Below, in pieces: positions 55,985-64,000 of a stretch of 64,000 nt of DNA. The DNA is from Thereva unica (lineage: Eukaryota > Arthropoda > Insecta > Diptera > Therevidae). Position 1 is the stretch's first letter. Every line of letters begins with the position of its first letter. A program made the translations under genes and the position numbers. The notes under the pieces were generated by a model. That model had not been told where the DNA came from and made no database searches. It saw nothing but the letters and a program-made list of their open reading frames with translations. Location of the stretch: NCBI GenBank assembly GCA_949987705.1, contig OX465281.1, positions 258,202,542 to 258,266,541 of the forward strand. Direction: 5' to 3'.

Positions 55985-58470
55985 TCTTTCTTTCTTTCTT
56001 CTTTAAACTCCTTTAATCCCTCATGGGACATAGGGCGGAAACAGTTGCCCTCCAGCGGAATGTGTTTTGCGCGACAGCTCTTAGCTCCGACCAGGATCTC
56101 CCAGTTGTTGCGGCTTCTTCTAGTAGGGTTCTCCTCCACGTTGTTCTAGGTCTTCCTACTCGACGGGAACCTTGCGGATTCCAGTCAAGGGCCTGTTTGG
56201 CTAGATTTTCGTTTTCGCGTCGCAAGGTGTGGCCAACCCAATTCCATTTCCTTCGCCTGATTTGGTCGTCTATCCTTGCTTGGCCGGCACGGCGCCATAG
56301 TTCTTTGTTTGAAATTCTATCTTGCCAGCGGATTTTTAGGATACGACGAAGGCATCTGTTGGTGAAGACTTGTAGGCGCCCTGTGATGAATTGGGTGACT
56401 TTCCATGTTTCGCAACCGTACAAAAGAACTGCCTTAACGTTGGAGTTGAACAGCCGCAATTTGGTGTTAGTTTAGATCTCCGTTGATCTCCATATGCGGG
56501 ACAGGCATGCATATGCGCCTCGTGCTTTATTTATTCTGGAACTTACGTCTTCTGCCCCACCATTTTCGGTAATAATGCTACCGAGGTAGCAGAATTTATT
56601 TACCAGTTCCACGTCACGGCTATTCAGCGCTGTCCGTTCAATGGTGTTTGCATTTATCCGCATTTCTTTAGTTTTAGTCGCATTTAGCCTTAAGCCTGCT
56701 GGACTACTTTCTGTTGCCAAATTGTTTAACATGTTTTTGAGGTCCTGGTGTCTGTGGGCCAGCAAACAGATATCATCGGCGTAGTCGAGATCCTTAAGGC
56801 GGTCTACCAAACCCATTGTATGCCGCCTGTTCTATTATCTAGAGCGCCGACAAGGATGTCATTTATTACTATAATGCCCGATTCCACAGTGAAAGCTTAA
56901 ACCTCGAAATTGAGTTAAGCTTCCGCTTAAATGTTTTTGGTGTTCCACAGTGGAGGTTTTTCTCTTAAACTGAGCTCAAATATCGCGTTAGCTTAAGCTG
57001 CCAAATTTGAGCGCTTAACTTTAAGCCGTGAGGCTTATCGTTGAGAAATGTCAATTTTGTGTGAGAAGTGATTGCTTTGGTTGTTTGATTCTATTCCGGC
57101 TTGTTTAAATTAATTAATTTTTGGAGTTGCGATTAATTAAGGACAATGGATGGTGATTTAGATGATATTATTGATGCTATTGATGAAGAATACTATTACA
57201 TAGTTATTCGTGTATTATTCGTGTAAGGAGATTTCATACCAATTGTAAAAAGAAGAAAACATTCTACTAAAAAGCATGCCGTGCAGAGTGCGGATAAAAG
57301 GCTGCAGTGTGCTACTCCAAAGATCGCGACATATTTGCTTTACCGCCCTGCTGAAAATGTACCTCATAGTCTTATAGCAGATGCGACACATCCAACCCAA
57401 TAATTAATACGGAAAACTTATACCTTTCCGGGGGTGGACGGAAGGTATTTCAGTCAAAATACCAAAAAAGGGGGACATAACGATATGAGAAAACTGTAGA
57501 GGCACCTGTCTATTATTTACTTTGGTAGACAAATGCAAGAGAGCCTTATTTTTTTCACAAATTCTTACATACATATAAACATAAACAGTTAAAAATCACA
57601 TAATTCATTTACCAAGAGCAAAAATTTCACAAAATATGACAACTGACTCGACCACAGTGGCCTACAAAATTCAATGAACTAAGTTTAGATGAACTGAGCA
57701 CAAAAACAAACTGTGAAACGATTTCGAATTGAGCTAAAGCTTAAACTAACTGTTCAGGTTCAGTTGAGCGAAAGCTTAAACCGACACTGTGAAACCGGGC
57801 ATAAGAAATAGTAACGGCGAAAGTAGGCATCCTTGTCGTACTCCTGAGCTCACCTCAAAGCTGTCGGGTAATTTTCCATTATGGAGAACTCTGCATTTGG
57901 AATTGTTATATAGGGCTTTTATCAATTCTATTATTTTATCAGGCAATCCACGTCGCCGTAGTGCTTGCCATATAAAGCTCCTATTGACCGAGTCGAACGC
58001 TTTCTCATAATATACGAAAGCAAGGTAAAGGGGGGATCGGAATTCAGTAGACTGCTCCACTATTATTCTCAAGGTGTTAATATGATCAATACAGGAGCGG
58101 CCCTTCCTGAATCCGGCCTGCTGCCTCCTAAGCGTTCGGTCAACTGCCTCACTTATCCTATATGGGACAAAATTTTGCCCACTGTAGATAGTAAACAGAT
58201 GCCTCTCCAGTTGTCGCATATTGTTAGGTCCCCCTTTTTTGGTATTTTGACTATGATACCTTCCGTCCAATCCTCCGGAAAGGTACAGGTGTTACTATTT
58301 CCGTCTTGGATGGAGCCCGGGTGGTGATTCTTATTGACTGTGCATTGTTGCTGTTTTCCTGAGGTTCCTGTGTAAGTGTACCATTCAGGGCGGCGAAGAA
58401 GTAATCTCTCCATCTTTGGAGTTGCTCTTCGTCGCTGCACAGCAGCCTTCCATCCGCACTCTCAACGGCA
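55985..58470 (-). pseudogene. LINE (endonuclease-reverse transcriptase type), split by a Harbinger-like element
   Basis: Read on the minus strand: EDWTEGIIVKIPKKGDLTIC DNWRGICLLS (58290-58160), then RQQAGFRKGRSCIDHINTLR, LAFVYYEKAFDSVNRS and SGVRQGCLLSPLLF (58140-57810), all from the finger and palm of a reverse transcriptase. After the inserted element (56873-57800) the frame resumes IVINDILVGALDNRT, shifts once near 56815, and continues [59 protein letters not shown] and [20 protein letters not shown] to a stop near 56013. A TTCTTT-rich tail at 55985-56005 (AAAGAA repeats on the coding strand) marks the 3' end. The endonuclease half is missing, so it is 5'-truncated. Related fragments lie at 33480-34265 and 41375-41580. 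Confidence 0.85.
56874..57796 (+). mobile_element. PIF/Harbinger-like element inside the LINE
   Basis: The ends TGCCCGATTCCACAGTG and CACTGTGAAACCGGGCA are inverted relatives. The flanking direct repeat is TAA, the 3-bp target duplication (TWA) usual for PIF/Harbinger. The interior at 57146-57225 encodes MDGDLDDIIDAIDEEYYYIV, an acidic start like that of Harbinger transposases, then stops. No DDE domain remains, so it is non-autonomous. AAGCTTAAAC/GTTTAAGCTT-type motifs repeat at both ends. It split the LINE between PLLFL and the IVIND block. Confidence 0.75.
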
Positions 58471-58539
58471 TGCTTTTTAGTAGAGTGTGTGAAATTGTCT
58501 GGTCAAACTCAAAACTATGTTGAACTGGTAAACAAGATG

Positions 58540-59000
58540 CAAGGCAGTTTCAGATCCCTTGGGTGTAACGCGAGCATTAATCGGCACTATTTATGCAGCC
58601 ATCTAGACCGTTTTTCTGAAAACAAATGTCCTGACTCCAAGCCAACAAGTGTAGCCCGCAAGCAAGTGTTGTTACATACTTTCTACTGCGCTCCAACAAT
58701 CCGTTAGCTGCGTTAAGAGACGTCACAGGAAGGAACTGCTTAGAGTTGGTCAATCCGGCGCGGATCTCCAAGGTTCGGTGTGTTTCATGCAAGTACGATC
58801 AGCAAGGACCCTCTTCGCAAGGCCTGGTGTCCCAAAGCCTCCATATTAAGATAAGGCATATACAACAGGGTGCGCTAGATGCCTAGATGAGATCGTTAAA
58901 CTACCCAATGCCATGCAGCCCTCGACACGATAGCTTTACATCTAGGCTTATTAGGCTTTGCAGGGTGTGCTCCCTCTCACCTACTGCATTCTACTCCTTT
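58540..59000. pseudogene. LINE 3' remnant
   Basis: Shares words with 43920-44060. The minus strand includes MHETHRTLEIRAGLTNSKQF and CGLHLLAWSQDICFQKN, consistent with a degraded polyprotein end. Family uncertain. Confidence 0.4.
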
Positions 59001-59350
59001 CCACTGTTGGTTCTTATCATTTTACAAACGCAAATTCAAATGTAACTTATCTGACATTGATATCTTAGCTTCAAATGATAATAATCTTTAGATTAACAAA
59101 AGAAATTTTTCAGCAAATCTATTGTTATCATATCAGGCAAAGGCCATAAATATTTATTTTCAATTCAAATAGGTGAAATTGTATACTAAAACTCAGATAC
59201 ACGTGAAGCTCCACCAACTTTGATAGCGCAGAAATCAAACTGCAGCCAAATCAAATGGTCTCTTTTATAGTAAACCATTTCTCGTATGTGAATTTTTCGG
59301 CACGACTTTTCCCAAAAAATTACTTCTATCACAATCACAGATTTTATTAC
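59000..59350. other. 3' flank of the PPxY gene
   Basis: AT-rich. A poly(A) signal AATAAA (minus strand) lies at about 59353-59358. Nothing else seen. Confidence 0.4.
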
Positions 59351-59381
59351 TTCTTTATTTAAAGTATTTAGAACTCTAAAA

Positions 59382-59822
59382 CTATTTATTAGCTGTAGTG
59401 GTAGTAGCAATACTCGCTGTGCTTTGAAGTTGTGAGCTTCTCAAAACTTCCTCATAAGTAGGTGGAAGGTCATCATATTTTTTGCTTGCCTCAGAAGCAG
59501 TTCCTGATCTTTCGTTTTCAATGAATGAAGTGCTTATTACAAAAACCGACCGATTACTTGGACAAGTCACATCTAAGAAAGAAAAGAGTAAATCAATTTA
59601 TAAGACACAAAATGGAACTGACTTTGACAATATCTACTATGGCTTCTACTCTCCTCTAAGCTTCTTGCACGTTCTATATAATCAGCTCTTGGAGAGCAAC
59701 AATAGTACTAAAATGATTTTATTAATTATGCGGTTAATTTAACAAATTTCATTACTGTGTACCATGGCACAAATAGCACCAAAAACAAATGAAGTCATAA
59801 TAGCGATTTCCCAAAAACTCAT
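59382..59822 (-). CDS. Small putative membrane protein with a PPxY motif, three exons
   Basis: On the minus strand, exons 59822-59763, 59707-59623 and 59572-59382 join in frame (GT-AG introns of 55 and 50 bp) to 111 residues. Residues 1-20 are hydrophobic (MSFWEIAIMTSFVFGAICAM) and likely act as a signal anchor. A Cys-rich junction (YYCCS) and a polar, Ser/Arg-rich segment (YIERARSLEESRSHSR) follow. Residues 85-88 are PPTY within YDDLPPTYEEVL, a textbook PPxY ligand for WW domains of Nedd4-family ubiquitin ligases. The protein is thus probably a single-pass adaptor or trafficking cargo with a cytosolic tail. I do not recognise the exact family; Commissureless-type proteins share only the logic. 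Consistent phases in a long AT-rich region, and AATAAA about 25 bp past the stop, support a real gene. If the donor at 59622 is skipped, the reading runs into a stop after SYKLIYSF. Confidence 0.72.
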
Positions 59823-59829
59823 TTTAAAG

Positions 59830-61250
59830 ATTTTCTTTTCCCCGCGAGTATAATTTAGACAACTAACCGATATACGACTTCTGTTTTTTAGGCAGGTACA
59901 AAAATGAAAAGCTCATATTTGTTGATAAGATAATCGTTACAATTGCAGGTGATAATATGTTTCTAATTGATAACAAACCTACAAAAATATTAGCGGATGT
60001 TTTTAGAAAAATTCAAATTATTCGGAGAGAATCGACGGAATTGGCGACATGAACTAGATGTCTGCAAATTTTAAATAAAAATACCCTTTTTGATTTACAG
60101 CCGGTGGTGTGGCCGGGGGGGGGGGGGAGGTGCGGTTATCAAGGACTTTTTTTAAAAGCTTTGCACATCAATAAAATTGATAAGTAATATTTATGAACTG
60201 TGAAAATTTTTATAAGCAAATTTGTAGTGAAATTGATAAATGTTGAGCACTTTCCGATATTTTGTGTTAAGTGGGTGCATTTTCTACGATAGTTAACACT
60301 ATTATTTAAGTACGACGTATACATAATTGCGTCGACCAAGGAAATTACTTTCGCAGGTATTGCAAAATCGAAGAAAATATTCGGCCTAAAATGAAGGTAA
60401 ACTCTATCCCGAACACGACTACGGCCAAGGCTACGGGATCCGACTCAATCTAATTTCTATTTTGTAATCGTCCCCTATGAAAGTTGAATTGTAAGTTTGC
60501 TGACAGACATAACAAGCCGTCGTCACGCTTCTCGCCAAGAGCATAGTCAAAGTAGAACTTCCCCCATCCCCAATAAAGTGACACGATTATGTGAGGCTAT
60601 CGGCATTACCCACAATTTAAGTTGGTGAACAGAAGATAATATAAGTCTCCTAATAACATAGTCTGGGGTTACACCTCTTTTGATAGTTAAGATACGAGAC
60701 CATCAACGTAACAAGCAAATTAAAAATATCCGGAACGCCATTCGAACCAATTTACAATTATAATGGCTTCCGATAAGGAGATTTCCGAGGCTTACTGAAA
60801 AGATATTGACTATGTTGAACATCAAGTGCTGCGCAGAATACTACATCCGGATTTCGCGGGTGTCATGAAAATAAAAGTATATCGTGACTCTGTCGTGAGA
60901 TGATCTAATATTGGTATTTCAATCAAGGCACAAGAACATAAATTTGATGTAGAGCAATCTTTCTCTAGCCTAGAAAGACTAGAGGCTCAGGAAAGGCTCT
61001 TTACACTGTCGACAATCTATTTTCTTCGTATAGAGTTCAATGTCGAACAGCAGCTATAGTCGGGAAGGAAGGAATTGCCACAACCATTACTATCGAGACT
61101 CTGACATCGGGGCGTGGAGAAACAACTCGCTGGAGTGTTATGCTTCCTGAAACAAGTTGAATCTCATCAACCAACCGATGACATGCGCTTTGGTGGAGCG
61201 AGGAAGAGCTAAGGAAGGCTATGACAGGAAGAATCAGGAATGTAGGTGGG
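59830..61250. other. Intergenic sequence upstream of the PPxY gene
   Basis: AT-rich to about 60350, with a run of about 14 G at 60114-60127. 60500-61250 is more balanced and may be repeat-derived, in part the body of the SINE-like element at 61262-61340. Confidence 0.35.
60114..60127. repeat. Poly(G) run
   Basis: About 14 consecutive G in otherwise AT-rich DNA, preceded by GGTGTGGCC and followed by AGGTGCGG. Such a run is rare here and may also be a sequencing weak point. Confidence 0.85.
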
Positions 61251-61261
61251 AACGTGGAAAA

Positions 61262-61340
61262 GGCGAAGGACCGTGGGGATTCGAACCCGGGACCTCTTGG
61301 ATGGTAGCCAGACGCCTTACTCTCTAGGCTACCGAGACCC
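61262..61340 (-). repeat. tRNA-derived SINE head or tRNA pseudogene
   Basis: The minus strand has an A-box-like TAGCCTAGAGAG (61331-61320) and a perfect B box GGTTCGAATCC (61287-61277), the internal promoter of RNA polymerase III. Stems do not close: the acceptor ends do not pair and the T stem is only partly complementary. It is therefore not a working tRNA gene but resembles the head of a tRNA-derived SINE. Body and tail limits are not clear. Confidence 0.5.
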
Positions 61341-61449
61341 AGTTTCAAAATTAAAAATTATTTTTTTATTGCTAAGAAATCTTTCTGAAAAGACGGTCAA
61401 TGCTTCTTTTGAAATTTGTCGTTTGGTATAGTAATTTGCTGCTAACAAG

Positions 61450-61880
61450 CTATGAGGCATCCTTTTGGAAATTAACGGAGGATCTGCGATGGAATGATCA
61501 CATATTCCAAAACGCCAAACAAGCCTCCCAATTTCTTGGTTTTCTAAAGAGGATGCAACTTCCTCTTTCAGCCAGCCGCCCTGGCTACAATCTACAAATC
61601 CTACATTCGGCCCCGCCTTGAATACAACTCGTATATCTATGCAGACGCCTCAAAAACCAGTTGCTCGACAAGGTACAAAATGGTGTCATCGAACTCATTG
61701 GTGATGGCACCAACCTATTTTTCAAAGCAAGCTTGCCACTAGAGATTGGACCATGACTTTAACGACAAGACAGACTGGTAGTACAAAGGGTGACACCTAA
61801 GCTTGGTTTTATCATATAAAAAAAACATTCGAGTATTTTTCGCCATCAAGACACCCTCATAGTGGAAGTTTTCGTCCGAA
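61450..61880 (+). pseudogene. LINE reverse-transcriptase C-terminal remnant (CR1-like)
   Basis: The plus strand reads LRWNDHIFQNAKQASQFLGF LKR, then PALATIYKSYIRP in a shifted frame, then QNGVIELIGD, PLEI and SPSRHPHSG. This follows the order LxWxxHI...AKxASxxLGxLxR...YxSxIRPxLEY...LDxVQxxAxxLI that ends many CR1-like LINE polyproteins. Several frameshifts. Confidence 0.55.
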
Positions 61881-61949
61881 GGGCCGAGATGTTTTCCCTT
61901 AGATTATCCCCGTACTCAAAAAAGATAATCAATGCCGTCATCTTTAATT

Positions 61950-63490
61950 ACTAATATTCTTAAAAAATCAGTTGTTTGTCGAGAAACTAATTTCGTTTCT
62001 TTTCATCTTCGATCGAAGTTCTGTTCGAAAAAGAATGCATATTGCTAGTGGTCCATGGACATACAAAGTGCTGAAAAAGGCAAAAAGATTTAAAAAAGCG
62101 GCTTAAACTAATTTTAAACGAAAATTATATGAATAAATAACGATGTGTTTACAATTACCATTAATTTATTAATCCTCTCCCTTTTAAATATTTTCTCTTG
62201 AATATAGAACAACTGTAGAATTTGGGATCTTCTTCTCTTTTAACAATATTTCTCAATTTTGTATAGAAACAACAACACTTAACATAGCTAAAAGTTCTTC
62301 CTTTTAATATTTCTTCAATATATTTCAATAATATATTTATATGTATATATATCTATTTTTTGTGTATATTTTCTTGTAAATAACACCTACATAGGGCTAT
62401 ATAATAACTTTTATTAGATATATGCTAGGTTTGTTTATTACTTCAAGAAATACAGGTATTAAATTTCTTCAAATATAGATAATAGCTTTTGTATTTTCTG
62501 TTATATTAATTTCTTCATATTTCTATTATTCTGTTTTTAGTAAGTCTTTTATTTTCATATATATTTATTCAAATATAATTAAATACAATTAAAGGGTCAA
62601 GAGTAAAGAGTTAAAAGACTTCATTTTTGGTAAAAATTTAAATTAATTCTTTAACTTATTTAAATTCTTCTTTAACTTTTATAGAGTAAATTATTTAGTT
62701 CTGATTGTTCAAGGTTCCATTTCCTGTGTCAAAAAAGATTTAAAAGATTTGTAATGAAAATGTAAAGATTTGATAAGTAATTTTTCTTAATGAGGACTTT
62801 TCTTTTGGCGATGATTTCAGCTATTATATTGGTGGATAATTCGTACAGGAGAATTATTAGATTGTTATATTAACTAAAGATGAGGCGTGCAATGATTTTG
62901 CGAATGAGCGAGATATTTAAGGTGATTTAATAAAGGTGAATTTTCAGGCGTGTTTCAAGTTTCACCTCAATAAAAATTCAGTGATGGAAATTAATCCTAA
63001 TCGTTGATGGACAATTGTTCGAATCCGACAAAAATTAATGGAATATGGGACATATATGATGCTGACAAGATGTGGTGATTGCAATAATTGATGGAACTTG
63101 AAACACACCCGACAATTTCAAAATGCCAGGATATCCTGCCGGCCCAAATCCGGAAAAATCGATTAGGGCAACATCAATTCCTAGTGAAATCAGTAAACCT
63201 AGTGTCTCTATGTATAACTAGACCATTCATGCTCTATGGAACTGCTTTCCTGCTCGGCGGTTGGGTGGAAGAGTGACAATCTCGGAAAACAATTTTTGTC
63301 ATGGAATCCAGAAGTTGCCCCGTCAGTATTTACTACGAAGACCTGGCCAAGGTCCCGGCACTAATGAAATAAGGTTTCATGCTATAATATTCGCCACTTA
63401 GAATACCTAGAGTAATGAATGAATGCAATGAGCTTAGACGATATAGATGATCAATGTAGGAAAAGCACTAGTGCCATCTACAGGTTATTG
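61950..63490. other. AT-rich intergenic sequence
   Basis: 61950-63000 is strongly AT-rich with TATATTTC-type runs. 63050-63400 is more balanced and may be transposon-derived, but no motif is clear. Confidence 0.4.
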
Positions 63491-63599
63491 GGGACTTGCT
63501 GTGCTGTCTGAACTTGACTCGAACACGGTGCAACTTGGGTTGGGAGCCTTCACTCGGAGACCGACCGTACGTGATCCTTAGGCCACATCGTGTTCGAAG

Positions 63600-64000
63600 T
63601 ACCCTTGTAATGCTGCGTGGACCAACAACCTGCCCACCCGAGATTACCTTCGCGAGGTACTACGGAGTGCACGTCCTGAATGGAGAAATAGAACACACAG
63701 TTTTGAGGGTGCCATAAATTTTTTTACTGATGGCTCTAAGCTCGAGGGTTGGGTTGGGAGAGGAGTATTTTCCCCAGAGCTTGGGATTGAAGTCTCCTTC
63801 CGACTACCCGATCACTGCAGTGTATACCAAGCGGAGGTTCTAGCCATACAAAAGGCTGTTCTGTGCAAATAAACCAGCAAGGCGATAGAAACCGGACTGT
63901 CTACATCTTCTCAGATAGTCAGGCGGCTTTGAAAGCCCTGCGCTCTTGCACAAACAGCTCTAGAGCTACCTCTGAATGTCGCAGATCTCTTAACGAGATG
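63600..64000 (+). pseudogene. LINE RNase H domain remnant, running off the window
   Basis: The plus strand reads INFFTDGSKLEGWVGRGVFS PELG, then YQAEVLAIQKAVL (63718-63866), then after an in-frame stop and a frame change RTVYIFSDSQAALKALRS (63893-63946). These are the TDGS, AEVxAI and SDSQAAL motifs of RNase H in I/R1-type LINEs, holding the Asp, Glu and Asp of the active site. The frame break shows the copy is dead. The sequence before 63700 may be its upstream linker. Confidence 0.75.

Noticed and set aside
56023..56475. 150-codon plus-strand frame
   Set aside because: It is the antisense shadow of the LINE C-terminal coding region, whose minus-strand frame carries the family motifs.
61262..61340. 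Functional tRNA gene on the minus strand
   Set aside because: The A and B boxes are present, but the acceptor and T stems do not pair, so I list it as SINE-like or a tRNA pseudogene.

Overview
The window is intron-rich, AT-rich eukaryotic DNA, most likely from an insect and probably a fly. The evidence is GT-AG introns (several of only 55-80 bp), a retinol-dehydrogenase-like SDR gene cluster of the kind found in Drosophila, an SLC39A11 (ZIP11) zinc-transporter gene, and a dense load of LINEs, MITEs, Helitrons and fold-back elements. No bacterial, organellar or viral genome organisation is seen. All real genes are split, so single-frame open reading frames show only exon pieces. I rebuilt four gene models by joining exons whose splice sites and phases agree.

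Layout. 1-1100: broken SDR exon (698-940) with duplicated SDR intron and upstream sequence. 2192-2486: a short MITE. 2615-15219: a nested transposon complex dominated by two almost identical 5.46-kb non-autonomous Helitrons in opposite orientation (2855-8319 plus, 9497-14953 minus). Each carries about 40 copies of a 118-bp tandem repeat, and each sits inside a different short TIR element. 15.1-15.7 kb: LINE remnant. 16644-27354: SDR gene 1 (four exons, 343 aa), whose first intron of 9.6 kb is filled with fold-back elements, MITEs and LINE scraps. 27.5-31.4 kb: nested MITEs, LINE tails and unexplained minus-strand membrane-protein-like segments. 32219-40721: SDR gene 2 (four exons, 339 aa), whose first intron holds several LINE fragments and a RAG1/Transib-like pseudogene. 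40.8-49.3 kb: transposon graveyard (LINE and Ty3/gypsy scraps). 49462-54662: ZIP11-type transporter (eight exons, 347 aa). 55.3-59.0 kb: LINE remnants, one interrupted by a Harbinger-type element. 59382-59822, minus strand: a three-exon gene for a 111-aa putative membrane protein with a PPxY motif. 60-64 kb: tRNA-derived SINE-like sequence, LINE reverse-transcriptase and RNase H remnants.

How the parts relate. The two SDR genes and the broken exon are tandem duplicates with the same exon plan: a membrane-anchor first exon, then cofactor-binding, catalytic and C-terminal exons. They should encode membrane-anchored NAD(P)H-dependent reductases of the retinol dehydrogenase 11-14 type. The transporter and the PPxY protein are unrelated single genes. 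The most unusual structure is the pair of inverted twin Helitrons with mirrored satellite arrays. Transcription through both copies would give an RNA able to fold on itself over more than 5 kb.
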